Numbered from the stretch's first letter, positions 14,724 through 24,027 are shown. The stretch is 35,935 nt of DNA from Bacillota bacterium (GCA_023435025.1 JAEYSE010000033.1:1-35935), one strand, 5' to 3'. The notes: generated by a model not told the origin, from the sequence alone. Program-made: numbers and translations.

Positions 14724-16721
14724 ATGCCTGCAAGCGAACGCCAAAAGGAACTGACGGCACAGCTGATTGCGCACACAACGGCGTATTACGACGAGGACGC
14801 GCCCAAGATCAGCGATGCGGAGTATGACGCGCTTTATGACGAGCTCGTGGCTTTGGAAGCGGAGTCGGGCGTTGTAGTTACGGGTTCGCCTACGCAGCGA
14901 GTGGGTGGCACAGTCAGCCGCGGCTTTTTACCACATCGGCATATCGCGCGCCTATGGAGTCTTGATAAAGTGCGCACGGAAGCGGAGCTTCTTGACTGGG
15001 ACGCCCGCGTAAGGCGTTTGTGCAGGGAATATTCCGCCCGCACGGGGGAGATTTTACCGGAAGTCAACTACGCGCTTGAATACAAGTTTGACGGCCTCAC
15101 ATTAAACCTGACCTATGAAAACGGCAAGCTCACGCAGGCTGCCACCCGCGGCAACGGCGTGGTGGGCGAAGGCATTCCCGATCAGGTCAAGACCATTTCG
15201 GATGTGCCACTGACCATACCTTTTTCCGGGCGCATGGAGGTGCAGGGGGAAGGCTTTATGCGTCTTTCGGTACTCGAAGAACTCAACCGAACGCTGGACG
15301 AGCCTTTGAAAAACGCGCGCAACGCCGCGGCGGGGGCGCTCAGGAACCTGGACCCTGAAATAACGCGCCAGCGGAGATTAAACTGCGCATGTTACAACAT
15401 CGGCTTCCTGGAAGGGGAAACGCTGTTGACGCAGGAAAAAATGCGCGCCTTTTTAATAGGGAATGGCCTGCCCGTAGATTCCTATTTCATTGAAGCGAAT
15501 ACTGTGGAAGAACTGCTGCCCCATATCCGTGAAGTGGAGCATACCCGAGGGACTTTAGATTTCCAGATAGACGGAATGGTCATAAAGGTGCGCCCCTTCC
15601 GTATCCGGGAAGCCTTGGGCCATACGGATAAATTCCCGCGCTGGGCCATCGCATATAAGTTCGCAGCGGAAGAGGTCACCACCACCGTGGAGGATATCAC
15701 GTGGGAGGTAGGGCGTACCGGCAAGCTGACCCCGCTTGCGCATTTGACGCCAGTAGACCTTGCGGGTGCAACCATCAAACGCGCAACGCTCAACAACTTT
15801 GACGATATCCGCCGCAAGCGCGTAGGGCTAGGATCTACCGTGTTTTTGCGGCGCAGCAACGATGTGATACCTGAAATTTTAGGCAGCGTCCCGGACGATG
15901 TGCCCCAAGCGCAGGTAGAAAAACCGGAGCGCTGCCCGGCATGCGGTGCGCATGTGGAGCAGCGCGGCGCGCATCTCTACTGCACCAACTCACTTTCCTG
16001 CCGCCCGCAGATTGTGGGCAGATTGAAGCACTACGCCAGCCGCGACGCCATGGATATAGAGACGTTTTCGGGCAAGACGGCGGAACAGTTCGTGGATGAG
16101 TTCGGATTTTCTGCCATTCCGCAGCTGTATGAGCTGACTTTGGAGCAGCTTTTGCCCTTGGAACGGTTCGGGGAAAAGAAGGCGCAGAACTTGCTCGACG
16201 CAATACAAAAGAGCAAGCGCTGTACGTTGGGCGCGTTTTTATACGCGCTGGGTATTCCCAACGTGGGCAGCAAGACGGCAAGAGAGCTTGCGCGGCATTT
16301 TATAACGCTCGAGCGCGTGCGCGCAGCAACGGGGGAAGAGCTTCTCAACATTGCGGATATCGGAGACGTGGTAGCAAACAGCATTGTGGCGTTCTTTTCC
16401 GATTCCTCCATCGCTGCGCAGATCGACGCTTTACTTTTGCACGGCGTCGTGCCTGAACCTGAGGAACAGCAGGAACAATCAAGCCCCATCGCCGGGAAGA
16501 CGGTGGTGGTGACGGGCACGCTCCCAACCATGGGGCGGCGCGAGGCGGAACAGCTCATTGAACGCTTGGGCGGCAAGGCGGCGGGCAGCGTAAGCAAAAA
16601 GACGGATTACGTGCTGGCCGGGGAAAACGCGGGCAGCAAACTTACAAAAGCGCAGGAGCTACAAATCCCCATACTGGATGAAGCGGCGTTTTTGAAGCTG
16701 ATTGGAGCGGAGACGAAGTAA
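14724..16721 (+). CDS. ligA: NAD-dependent DNA ligase LigA
   Basis: The 665-residue protein shows the whole LigA architecture. Domain Ia is at about 5-65 (YYDEDAPKISDAEYDALYD, then SPTQRVGG). The adenylation domain has nucleophile K121 in EYKFDGL and the RGNGVVGE motif. The OB fold, a Cys4 zinc finger starting RCPACGAHVEQRG, and helix-hairpin-helix repeats (ALGIPNVGSKTA) come next. The C-terminal BRCT domain is at about 592-663 (IAGKTVVVTGTLPTMGR). It seals nicks in replication and repair using NAD+. The active site reads KFDG where many relatives have KIDG, a conservative change. ATG at 14724 has AGAGGTGG 5 nt upstream. It follows pcrA. Confidence 0.95.
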   Translation: MPASERQKELTAQLIAHTTAYYDEDAPKISDAEYDALYDELVALEAESGVVVTGSPTQRVGGTVSRGFLPHRHIARLWSLDKVRTEAELLDWDARVRRLCREYSARTGEILPEVNYALEYKFDGLTLNLTYENGKLTQAATRGNGVVGEGIPDQVKTISDVPLTIPFSGRMEVQGEGFMRLSVLEELNRTLDEPLKNARNAAAGALRNLDPEITRQRRLNCACYNIGFLEGETLLTQEKMRAFLIGNGLPVDSYFIEANTVEELLPHIREVEHTRGTLDFQIDGMVIKVRPFRIREALGHTDKFPRWAIAYKFAAEEVTTTVEDITWEVGRTGKLTPLAHLTPVDLAGATIKRATLNNFDDIRRKRVGLGSTVFLRRSNDVIPEILGSVPDDVPQAQVEKPERCPACGAHVEQRGAHLYCTNSLSCRPQIVGRLKHYASRDAMDIETFSGKTAEQFVDEFGFSAIPQLYELTLEQLLPLERFGEKKAQNLLDAIQKSKRCTLGAFLYALGIPNVGSKTARELARHFITLERVRAATGEELLNIADIGDVVANSIVAFFSDSSIAAQIDALLLHGVVPEPEEQQEQSSPIAGKTVVVTGTLPTMGRREAEQLIERLGGKAAGSVSKKTDYVLAGENAGSKLTKAQELQIPILDEAAFLKLIGAETK

Positions 16722-16753
16722 GGCCCTCGCTAACATCAAGCAAAAAGCAAGGC

Positions 16754-16766
16754 CGGATAAAATCCG
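16754..16766 (+). terminator. Weak hairpin after ligA
   Basis: CGGAT-AAA-ATCCG forms a 5-bp stem, and TTATTTTTAT follows 7 nt later. It may partly end pcrA-ligA transcription before the yicC promoter. Confidence 0.3.
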
Positions 16767-16800
16767 CGCTAAGTTATTTTTATGTCAGGCGGGGAACCCT

Positions 16801-16830
16801 TCGACAAAGCTCTTTTTCCTGTGTTATAAT
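16801..16830 (+). promoter_or_regulatory. Promoter of the yicC-remA-gmk-rpoZ-coaBC-priA run
   Basis: TCGACA (16801-16806) and a consensus TATAAT (16825-16830) are separated by 18 nt. Start near 16837 leaves a short leader with AAAGGGGG before the yicC TTG. Confidence 0.7.
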
Positions 16831-16861
16831 CATTACAGTATGCAAAAAGGGGGAAGCACGT

Positions 16862-17740
16862 TTGATCAGCAGTATGACGGGATACGGGCGTGGTAAAGTT
16901 GCCCGCGACGGGCGAGAAATGACGGTGGAACTAAAATCCGTCAACCACCGGTACCTGGATATCGGCATGCGCCTTCCCCGGCATCTTGGTTTTTTAGAGG
17001 ACGTATTTCGTACCGAGCTTACAGCAAAGCTTAGCCGTGGGCACGTGGACGTCTATGTGAGCTACAGCAATCAGCGTTCGGACGCCCGCACGGTTACGGT
17101 GGATGAAGCGCTGCTTTCTGTTTATCTGACCGCTTCCCGCCAGGCTGCGGAGCATATGGGGCTTGCAGATGATCTGACGTTAACGAGCGCTTTGCGCTTG
17201 CCCGATGTGACTAACATATTGGAAGCCGAAGAGGACCGTGAGGCAGTGGCTAATCTGGCGCGGGAAGCGACAGCGCTTGCCGTCCGGGAGTTAAAGGCCA
17301 TGCGCCTAACGGAAGGCGAACGCCTGCACAGGGATCTTGCGCAGCGCGCGGATGCCGTGCTGTCTCTTGCCGGGCAGATTGAAGAACGAGCGCCGCTTGT
17401 GGTGGAAGAGTACCGCGCGAAGTTAGAGGAGCGCATCGCGGCGCTGCTGGGCGCGGTCGAGGTGGACCGCGCGCGTCTTGCTACCGAAGTCGCTTTGTTT
17501 GCAGACCGCGCAAGCATAGATGAAGAAATTGTCCGGCTCAAGAGCCATGTATCACAGATGCTTACATCGCTTTCCTCCAGTGAGCCTTCGGGCAGGAAGC
17601 TCGATTTTATTGTGCAGGAAATGAACCGGGAGTTTAACACAATAGGTTCCAAGGCAAACGACGCACAATTAACCAACGCCGTCATCAGTGGCAAGGGTGA
17701 GATCGAAAAGATTCGCGAACAGGTACAGAACATAGAATAA
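16862..17740 (+). CDS. yicC: YicC/YloC-family endoribonuclease
   Basis: The 292-residue protein has the diagnostic N-terminus MISSMTGYGRG and the C-terminal DUF1732 signature (EEIVRLKSHV, GRKLDFIVQEMNREFNTIGSKA). YicC proteins are metal-dependent endoribonucleases; the Escherichia coli member takes part in small-RNA decay and stationary-phase survival. TTG at 16862 is the start because the family begins MI-x-SMTG and AGGGGG lies 8 nt upstream. The yicC-remA-gmk-rpoZ-coaBC-priA order is conserved in Firmicutes. Confidence 0.92.
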   Translation: MISSMTGYGRGKVARDGREMTVELKSVNHRYLDIGMRLPRHLGFLEDVFRTELTAKLSRGHVDVYVSYSNQRSDARTVTVDEALLSVYLTASRQAAEHMGLADDLTLTSALRLPDVTNILEAEEDREAVANLAREATALAVRELKAMRLTEGERLHRDLAQRADAVLSLAGQIEERAPLVVEEYRAKLEERIAALLGAVEVDRARLATEVALFADRASIDEEIVRLKSHVSQMLTSLSSSEPSGRKLDFIVQEMNREFNTIGSKANDAQLTNAVISGKGEIEKIREQVQNIE

Positions 17741-17757
17741 TCCCGTTGGAGGACAGC

Positions 17758-18021
17758 ATGGCAATTAAGCTGATTAACATTGGTTTTGGCAACATCGTTT
17801 CCGCCAACCGGCTGCTCGCAATCGTCAGCCCGGATTCGGCTCCCATTAAGCGCATCGTACAGGAAGCGCGCGAACGCGGCCGCCTGATCGACGCAACATA
17901 CGGGCGGCGTACCCGTGCCGTCATTATGATGGACAGCGGGCATGTCGTACTTTCCGCCGTGCAGCCTGAAACCGTGGCGCACAGGCTGGATACCAAGGAT
18001 ACCGCAGATATTGGGGAATGA
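17758..18021 (+). CDS. remA: DUF370/RemA-family regulator
   Basis: The 87-residue protein matches RemA (MAIKLINIGFGNIVSANRLLAIVSPDSAP at its start). RemA is a DNA-binding protein that forms oligomeric rings and activates biofilm-matrix and osmoprotection genes in Bacillus subtilis. The central GRLIDATYGRRTRAVI segment is typical. ATG at 17758 has TTGGAGGA directly upstream. It lies 17 nt after yicC and 40 nt before gmk, the usual location. What it regulates here is unknown. Confidence 0.9.
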   Translation: MAIKLINIGFGNIVSANRLLAIVSPDSAPIKRIVQEARERGRLIDATYGRRTRAVIMMDSGHVVLSAVQPETVAHRLDTKDTADIGE

Positions 18022-18023
18022 AA

Positions 18024-18043
18024 CGCCGTTATTGGGAACGGCG
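18024..18043 (+). other. Hairpin between remA and gmk
   Basis: CGCCGTT and AACGGCG form a perfect 7-bp stem with a 6-nt loop, just ahead of the gmk ribosome binding site (AGGAGGAT). There is no T-run, so it is more likely an mRNA-stability or processing element than a terminator. Confidence 0.4.
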
Positions 18044-18061
18044 CTAGGAGGATAATAAAGT

Positions 18062-18691
18062 ATGAGGGATGGACGTCAGGGGTTGCTTGTGGTGCTTTCT
18101 GGGCCGTCGGGCGTGGGGAAAGGCACCGTGTGCCGAAAGCTCTTGGAGAGCAACCCGAACATGACGCTTTCGATATCGGTCACCACCCGTTCCATGCGGG
18201 AAGGGGAACAGGAAGGCAGGGACTATTTTTTTAAGTCCAAAGAAGAATTCTCACGCATGGTGAGCGACGGCGAGTTTTTAGAGTATACGCGCGTATTCGG
18301 TACCCATTCCTACGGCACGCCCAAGAAATACGTGCAGGAACAGCTTGATTTAGGTCATGACGTCATACTTGAAATCGACGTCCAAGGGGGCCTTCGGGTA
18401 AAAGAAGTCTGTCCCGACGCGGTGCTGGTGTTTTTAGCCCCGCCCTCCATGGAAGAATTAAAGCGCAGGCTCATTAGCCGGGGTACGGAAAGCGAAGAAT
18501 CCATCGATCGCCGGACCGAAGTCGCCTATTCGGAGATGCAATGCATCACCTACTACGATTATGTTGTGATCAACTGCACGGTGGAGCAGTCCGCCGTTGG
18601 GCTTGAAGCCATCATACACGCGGAAAAAAGCCGCGTTTCCCGCAGCGATGATTTGATTAGTTTTTTATTGGAAGGAAGTGACCCTGTATGA
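18062..18691 (+). CDS. gmk: Guanylate kinase
   Basis: The 209-residue enzyme phosphorylates GMP to GDP with ATP. The P-loop GPSGVGKGT is at 14-22. The GMP-binding segment includes SVTTRSMREGEQEGRDYFF and EYTRVFGTHSYGTP, and DVILEIDVQGG carries the Walker B region. Length and motif order are standard. AGGAGG precedes the ATG by 9 nt. The stop overlaps the rpoZ start as ATGA, so the two are translationally coupled. Confidence 0.96.
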   Translation: MRDGRQGLLVVLSGPSGVGKGTVCRKLLESNPNMTLSISVTTRSMREGEQEGRDYFFKSKEEFSRMVSDGEFLEYTRVFGTHSYGTPKKYVQEQLDLGHDVILEIDVQGGLRVKEVCPDAVLVFLAPPSMEELKRRLISRGTESEESIDRRTEVAYSEMQCITYYDYVVINCTVEQSAVGLEAIIHAEKSRVSRSDDLISFLLEGSDPV

Positions 18692-18891
18692 TGAACAAAC
18701 CCGGTGTCAATGAGCTTGTAGACAAGGTCGGCTGCCGCTATATGCTGGTGATGTCGGTTGCGCGCCGCGCGCGCCAGCTGCTCAACGATCCTGAAAAACT
18801 GGGGGACAAAAACCCGGTGACCGCAGCGGTTGAGGATCTGTATCATGATCGGATTACCATAGAGTACCCCGAAGAATACACGCTCCGGTAA
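18688..18891 (+). CDS. rpoZ: RNA polymerase omega subunit
   Basis: The 67-residue protein matches bacterial omega: NELVDKVGCRYMLVMSVARRARQL is the conserved helix that clamps the beta-prime C-terminus, and NPVTAAVEDL follows. It assists polymerase assembly and, in some bacteria, ppGpp response. The ATG overlaps the gmk stop (ATGA) and its own TAA overlaps the coaBC ATG (TAATG). Confidence 0.93.
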   Translation: MMNKPGVNELVDKVGCRYMLVMSVARRARQLLNDPEKLGDKNPVTAAVEDLYHDRITIEYPEEYTLR

Positions 18892-20099
18892 TGGACAAAA
18901 GCCCCACCGTGGTGCTGGGGGTCACCGGCTCCATCGCGGCGTACAAGGCTGCGGAAATCGTGAGCATGCTCACAAAAAGAGATGTGGATGTGCGCGTTAT
19001 CCTTACGGAGGGCGGCGCACACTTTATCACGCCGCTTACGCTTGAAACCCTGTCCCGCGCGCCCGTGTATACGGATCAGTTCACGCGCGAAGCGCCGTAT
19101 GAAATAGAGCATATCTCGCTCGCGAAGCTGGCGGATGTGTTTCTGGTTGCGCCCGCAACGGCAAACTTTATCGGCAAGGCGGCAAACGGGATTGCGGACG
19201 ATCTTTTATTGACTACATATCTCGCCACCACGGCGCCTGTGCTCATTGCGCCCGCAATGAACACCAACATGCTGCTGCATCCGGCCACTGTGAAGAACAT
19301 GGAGATTTTGCGGGAGCGGGGCTGCGCGTTTATCGAGCCTTCGGAAGGCTTACTGGCGTGCGGGGATGTAGGGCGTGGCAAACTTGCGCCGGTCGAGGAG
19401 ATTGTGGACGCGGTGCTTTCCGTACTGAAAAAGAAAAGCGACCTTGCAGGCCGGCGCATTTTAGTGACCGCAGGCCCAACGCGGGAAGCGATCGACCCTG
19501 TGCGCTTTTTATCCAACCGCAGCAGCGGAAAAATGGGCTTTGCCATAGCGGAAGCGGCGGCAAAGCGCGGGGCAAGCGTCACGCTGATTGCAGGGCCTGT
19601 CACGTTGAAAACGCCACCGGGTGTCCACCAGATGGACATTACGTCGAGCAGGGAGCTCTGTGAAGCGGTGGAACAAGCCTTCCCGCATTGCGATGCGCTC
19701 GTCATGGCGGCGGCTCCTGCGGATTTTACGTTACCCGAGGTTGCGGAACACAAAATAAAGAAGCATGGCGAAGGGCTCACGCTTTCGCTTTCGCGCACCG
19801 CCGATATACTCGCGCGCATTAGCACGCAAAAGACGCATCAGGTTGTCATGGGCTTCGCCGCGGAAACACAGGATGTGGAGCGGAATGCGAAGGATAAGCT
19901 TGCAAGAAAGAAACTCGATTTTATTGCCGCGAACGACGTGAGCAAAAAGGACGCGGGCTTTGCGGTGGATACCAACGCCATAACGCTCTACTCCGCGGAC
20001 GGCAGCAAAAGGGAAAGCAGGCTCATGCAGAAATCCGCATTGGCGGATTGGCTGCTGGATACGCTGCGTGACGCACTGGCGGCACGGCGGGAAGGATAA
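18891..20099 (+). CDS. coaBC: Bifunctional phosphopantothenoylcysteine decarboxylase / phosphopantothenate-cysteine ligase
   Basis: The 402-residue fusion carries the FMN-dependent CoaC domain (GVTGSIAAYKAAEIVSML, active-site histidine in YEIEHISLAKLAD, PATANFIGKAANG and PAMNTNM). The CoaB ligase domain starts near residue 185 (GRRILVTAGPTREAIDPVRF, NRSSGKMGFAIAEAA). Together they convert 4'-phosphopantothenate, cysteine and a nucleotide triphosphate to 4'-phosphopantetheine for coenzyme A synthesis. Start is coupled to rpoZ through TAATG. Length and domain order are standard. Confidence 0.95.
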   Translation: MDKSPTVVLGVTGSIAAYKAAEIVSMLTKRDVDVRVILTEGGAHFITPLTLETLSRAPVYTDQFTREAPYEIEHISLAKLADVFLVAPATANFIGKAANGIADDLLLTTYLATTAPVLIAPAMNTNMLLHPATVKNMEILRERGCAFIEPSEGLLACGDVGRGKLAPVEEIVDAVLSVLKKKSDLAGRRILVTAGPTREAIDPVRFLSNRSSGKMGFAIAEAAAKRGASVTLIAGPVTLKTPPGVHQMDITSSRELCEAVEQAFPHCDALVMAAAPADFTLPEVAEHKIKKHGEGLTLSLSRTADILARISTQKTHQVVMGFAAETQDVERNAKDKLARKKLDFIAANDVSKKDAGFAVDTNAITLYSADGSKRESRLMQKSALADWLLDTLRDALAARREG

Positions 20100-20126
20100 C
20101 GCACCGATAAGGATGGTTCTAACACT

Positions 20127-20150
20127 GAGGCACGGCAATCGGAGCCTCTT
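20127..20150 (+). terminator. Weak hairpin in the coaBC-priA gap
   Basis: GAGGC and GCCTC form a 5-bp stem with a 12-nt loop followed by TTTT. It could attenuate transcription into priA, but the stem is short and read-through is likely. Confidence 0.3.
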
Positions 20151-20171
20151 TTGCGGTATGGAGGTGGTCAC

Positions 20172-22427
20172 ATGTATGCGCAGGTTATCGTAGATATCGC
20201 GCATTCAGAGGTGGACCGCCTTTTTACGTACGCCGTACCCGAGGATATGAAGCTTCAGCCCGGCCAGCATGTGCTTGTGCCGTTCGGCCGGGGTAACAAA
20301 CCCATGGAAGGGTTTGTATTGGGCTTTATGGAAGAAGCGCCGGAGGAAATGGCCGGGCGCATCAAGCCGGTATTGCGTATATTGGAACCTTACCCGATCT
20401 TCACGGAGGAACAGCTGGAACTTGCCCGGTGGATGCAGCAAAGCTATCACTGCATATTGGTGGATGCGCTACGACTGATGATTCCCGCGCAACTGCGCGG
20501 CGGCAGGATAGGGGAAAAGACGGTGCGCACGGTAGAGCTTGCCGAAGGGCTGGATGTTGAAGCCGCGCGCATTTCCTTGCTCAAAAAGGATGGCACGCCC
20601 AAAGCACCGCGCCAGACCGAAGTGTTGGAGCTATTGATTAATACCAACGCGCCGATGTCCGTGAAGGATATCGCTGCCTTCCTACCCGGCGCAGAAGGGG
20701 CGGTTTCGGCGCTGATTAAAAAGGGCTTTTTAGCGGAAGAGAATTGCGTCACGTTCCGCCGCCCGGCTCTAAAAAGCCGGGAGTCCTTGCCCGTAACACT
20801 GACTGCCGAACAAAATATGGCCGTGGAGGCCGTAAGTGAAGGCATGCAAAAGGGAGACGGCGTCTATTTATTGCATGGGGTCACGGGCAGCGGGAAGACG
20901 GAAATCTACATGCACTGCATCAGCCGGTGTATAGAGGAAGGAAAGCAAGCCATACTGCTGGTGCCTGAAATTGCGCTCACCCCGCAGACCGTGGGGCTAT
21001 TCCGCGCCCGGTTTGGGGACAATGTGGCGGTGCTGCACAGCAGGCTTTCCGCAGGCGAGCGCTTTGACGAGTGGAGGCGTATCCGCCTTAAAATGGTGCA
21101 GGTAGCGGTGGGGGCCAGGAGCGCGGTTTTTGCGCCCTTTGAAAATCTGGGCCTTCTCATTGTTGACGAGGAACACGAGCACACTTATCAGAGCGAACTT
21201 TCTCCGCGTTACCAGGCGGTGGAGGTCGCAAGAAAGCGCGCCTCAATGGCGAAAGCGCCTCTCATTTTGGGCAGCGCAACGCCCTCAATACAGAGCTATT
21301 ACCGGGCGAAGACAGGGGTCTATACGCTTATAGAATTGACGGAGCGCGTGCAGAAGCGCCCCATGCCGGAAATCAAGATCGTGGACATGCGGCAGGAATT
21401 TTTGCGCGGCAATACCGGCATATTCAGCGGGGCATTATTTAGCGCGCTTGATTCGTGTTTGCGCGCGAAGAAGCAGGCGATATTGTTCATCAACCGCAGG
21501 GGATATTCCACGTTCGTTTCCTGCCGTGCCTGCGGGCATGTGTTCCAATGCAAGGATTGCGATATCTCCATGACGTACCACCGTACGGAAGAACGCGTCA
21601 AATGCCATTATTGCGGGAATACGGAGCAGGTTCCCACCGCGTGTCCAAGCTGTGGCCAGCCGTTTATCAAGTATTTTGGCGTGGGTACCCAGCAGGTGGA
21701 GGAGCAACTGCACGAGCACTTCCCGCATGTCAAATCGCTGCGCATGGACCTCGATAGCACCCGCACAAAGGACGCGCACGAAACGCTGCTGTCCTCCTTT
21801 GCACGGGGGGAAGCGCAGGTATTGATCGGCACGCAGATGGTGGCGAAAGGCTTGGATTTCCCGGATGTCACGCTGGTCGGCGTGGTGGCGGCGGATTCTT
21901 CGCTCTACTTGCCGGATTACAGAAGTGCCGAGCGCACGTTCCAGTTGTTAACCCAGGTAGCGGGGCGCGCGGGGCGGGACCTTTCGCCGGGGCGGGTCAT
22001 CATACAGACCTATTCTCCGGGGCATCCCAGCATATTGTTCGCACGCACGCACGATTACAAGGGTTTTTTTGCATACGAGCTTGCGCAGCGTAAGGCCGCG
22101 CTATTCCCGCCGTTTTCCCTGTTTGTGCGAGCGCTTTTTACGGGCCTTGAGGAGGATGCTTTAAAACAGGACGGCGTACGCTACGCAAAAGGGCTGGAGG
22201 AGGCCGTAAAAGAAGCATTGAGCGGCCATGAGGATGAGCTTTTGTTTTTAAGCGCCGCGCCTGCTCCGATTTATAAAAAGCAGGGCGTGTTCCGCTTTGC
22301 CATACTGGTCAAGCTGCTGCGCACGCCGCGTACGGCAGCGGCATTGAAGGCGATTTATGAATATACCTCCGCGCACCGCGGCGAACGGTTTGCCTCGCTT
22401 GAAATCAACCCGGGCGATCTGTTCTGA
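20172..22427 (+). CDS. priA: Primosomal protein N' (PriA helicase)
   Basis: The 751-residue protein restarts replication at stalled forks. The N-terminal DNA-binding part (YAQVIVDIAHSEVDRLFTY) leads to a superfamily 2 helicase core with Walker A VTGSGKTE near 236-244 and DEEHEHTY. It has the PriA-specific paired zinc sites (CRACGHVFQCKDC and CHYCGNTE, then CPSCGQ). Motifs V and VI follow (GTQMVAKGLDFPDVTLVGV, TQVAGRAGR). ATG at 20172 has GGAGGTGG directly upstream. It lies 72 nt after coaBC. Confidence 0.95.
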   Translation: MYAQVIVDIAHSEVDRLFTYAVPEDMKLQPGQHVLVPFGRGNKPMEGFVLGFMEEAPEEMAGRIKPVLRILEPYPIFTEEQLELARWMQQSYHCILVDALRLMIPAQLRGGRIGEKTVRTVELAEGLDVEAARISLLKKDGTPKAPRQTEVLELLINTNAPMSVKDIAAFLPGAEGAVSALIKKGFLAEENCVTFRRPALKSRESLPVTLTAEQNMAVEAVSEGMQKGDGVYLLHGVTGSGKTEIYMHCISRCIEEGKQAILLVPEIALTPQTVGLFRARFGDNVAVLHSRLSAGERFDEWRRIRLKMVQVAVGARSAVFAPFENLGLLIVDEEHEHTYQSELSPRYQAVEVARKRASMAKAPLILGSATPSIQSYYRAKTGVYTLIELTERVQKRPMPEIKIVDMRQEFLRGNTGIFSGALFSALDSCLRAKKQAILFINRRGYSTFVSCRACGHVFQCKDCDISMTYHRTEERVKCHYCGNTEQVPTACPSCGQPFIKYFGVGTQQVEEQLHEHFPHVKSLRMDLDSTRTKDAHETLLSSFARGEAQVLIGTQMVAKGLDFPDVTLVGVVAADSSLYLPDYRSAERTFQLLTQVAGRAGRDLSPGRVIIQTYSPGHPSILFARTHDYKGFFAYELAQRKAALFPPFSLFVRALFTGLEEDALKQDGVRYAKGLEEAVKEALSGHEDELLFLSAAPAPIYKKQGVFRFAILVKLLRTPRTAAALKAIYEYTSAHRGERFASLEINPGDLF

Positions 22428-22501
22428 GTCATGAGTTGGGCATTTTTGTGAAATTCGGGCAATGAGGTAATAAAGGCTGTTCCTTAGATGCGTGGGCGTA
22501 T

Positions 22502-22507
22502 TATAAT
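22502..22507 (+). promoter_or_regulatory. Candidate -10 of the def-fmt-rsmB run
   Basis: TATAAT lies 73 nt before the def ATG in the 152-bp priA-def gap. The -35 region is weak (GTTCCT at 17 nt), so this may be a secondary promoter with read-through from priA. The gap also holds a GGGTTAACCC palindrome (22549-22558) of no clear role. Confidence 0.4.
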
Positions 22508-22579
22508 AGAATCATGCAATAGCGCAAAAAAGCGCGAAAAATGAAAGCGGGTTAACCCCAGACAGAGGAGAAAGTACGT

Positions 22580-23098
22580 ATGGCGTTGAGAAAAATATTG
22601 CAGGAGAAGGACCCCGCATTATATAAGGTTTGCAGACCCGTGGAGCGCATAGACAAACGGATCCACGCGTTGCTTGACGATATGTTTGAAACCATGTACG
22701 ACGCCGAGGGCGTGGGCCTTGCCGCATCACAGGTGGGGATATTGCGGCGTATCGTGGTGATAGACTCAGGGGACGGCCCCGTGGAAATGATCAATCCTGA
22801 AATCCTCTTTACCGAGGGCGAGCAGGGCTGCATGGAAGGGTGCCTGTCCTTCCCCGGCAGGTCCGGCTACGTGGTGCGCCCCAATCATGTGATCGCCCGC
22901 GCTCAGAACCGCGACGGCGAGTGGGTGGAGTATGATGCGACAGGGCTGTTTGCCCGCGCTATTCTGCACGAAACGGACCATCTGGACGGCAAGGTGTATC
23001 TGGATTTGGTCACGGAACCGCCCGAAGGTTATAGCGAAGACGAAGGGTGCGACGAGCCGGATGAGGAAGCATCCGGCGGTCCGGAGGGAAAAATCTGA
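22580..23098 (+). CDS. def: Peptide deformylase
   Basis: The 172-residue metalloenzyme removes the formyl group from nascent proteins. All three motifs are present: GVGLAASQVG (I), EGCLSFPG (II, with the metal-ligand cysteine) and HETDHLDG (III, two histidines and the catalytic glutamate). It ends in a short acidic, glycine-rich tail. AGAGGAGA lies upstream of ATG. Its TGA shares a base with the fmt ATG (TGATG), so the enzyme that removes and the enzyme that adds the formyl group are made together. Confidence 0.96.
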   Translation: MALRKILQEKDPALYKVCRPVERIDKRIHALLDDMFETMYDAEGVGLAASQVGILRRIVVIDSGDGPVEMINPEILFTEGEQGCMEGCLSFPGRSGYVVRPNHVIARAQNRDGEWVEYDATGLFARAILHETDHLDGKVYLDLVTEPPEGYSEDEGCDEPDEEASGGPEGKI

Positions 23099-24027
23099 TG
23101 CGAATTGCCTTTCTGGGGACGCCGGAGTTTGCACTCCCGTCGCTTCAAATGCTCATAGACGCGGGGCATACGCTCTGCGTATTCACCCAGCCGGACAAGC
23201 CGCAGGGCAGGCACGCCGTGCTTACCCCGCCGCCGGTTAAGTCGCTTGCGCAACAATACGGTATTCCCGTATACCAGCCCAGTCGCATGCGGGACGCAGA
23301 AGGGTTGGAGCCCTTACGCGCGTTCGGGCCTGACCTTATGGTGACGGCTGCTTTCGGGCAGATTTTGAGTGCGGAAAATTTGAGCGTTCCCCAATACGGC
23401 TGCATCAACGTGCACGGCTCGCTTTTGCCCAAGTATAGAGGTGCGGCGCCCATACAATGGGCGGTCATAAACGGCGAGTCGATAACCGGTATCACCACCA
23501 TGCTGACCAATGTCGGCTTGGATACCGGAGATATTCTGCTTACACGCCAGCTTCCCATATTGCCGGACGAGACGGCAGGGGAGCTGTATGCGCGTATGGC
23601 GGAATTGGGTGCTAACGTGCTTAAAGAAACCATAGAAATGCTTGTAAACGGCACGCTTGTTCGGACGCCGCAGGAAGAAGGAAAGGCCACCAAGTGCCGC
23701 ATGCTCAAAAAAGAAGACGGCAAGCTTGTATTTTCCCTGCCTGCCCAAAGTGTGCATAACCGCGTGCGTGGCGTAAACCCGTGGCCCGGCGCATACGCAT
23801 ATATGGAGAACGGAATGGACACGCTCAAGATATGGCGTACCCGCATGGCGGAAGGGAGTCCTGCTGGGGAACCTGGAATGCTACACGGCGATGAGAAACG
23901 CGGGCTGTTCGTTTCCTGTGCAGATGGCGTTTTGGAGATACTGGAACTTCAGGCGGCGGGCGGAAAGCGCATGGAAGCCAAGGCCTATTTGCGCGGTAAA
24001 CCCCTCGCGGGGCTTAAGCTCGTATGA
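23098..24027 (+). CDS. fmt: Methionyl-tRNA formyltransferase
   Basis: The 309-residue protein formylates initiator Met-tRNA using 10-formyl-tetrahydrofolate. It starts with the Rossmann segment MRIAFLGTPEFALPSL. The catalytic loop NVHGSLLPKYRGAAPIQWA and GLDTGDIL are present, and the C-terminal tRNA-binding OB domain begins near 205 (NRVRGVNPWPGAY). The loop has NVHGS where NVHAS is commoner, a minor change. Its stop overlaps the rsmB start as ATGA. Confidence 0.95.
   Translation: MRIAFLGTPEFALPSLQMLIDAGHTLCVFTQPDKPQGRHAVLTPPPVKSLAQQYGIPVYQPSRMRDAEGLEPLRAFGPDLMVTAAFGQILSAENLSVPQYGCINVHGSLLPKYRGAAPIQWAVINGESITGITTMLTNVGLDTGDILLTRQLPILPDETAGELYARMAELGANVLKETIEMLVNGTLVRTPQEEGKATKCRMLKKEDGKLVFSLPAQSVHNRVRGVNPWPGAYAYMENGMDTLKIWRTRMAEGSPAGEPGMLHGDEKRGLFVSCADGVLEILELQAAGGKRMEAKAYLRGKPLAGLKLV

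Noticed and set aside
22549..22558. GGGTTAACCC palindrome before def as an operator
   Set aside because: It lies downstream of the likely start, is a single copy and is short enough to be chance.
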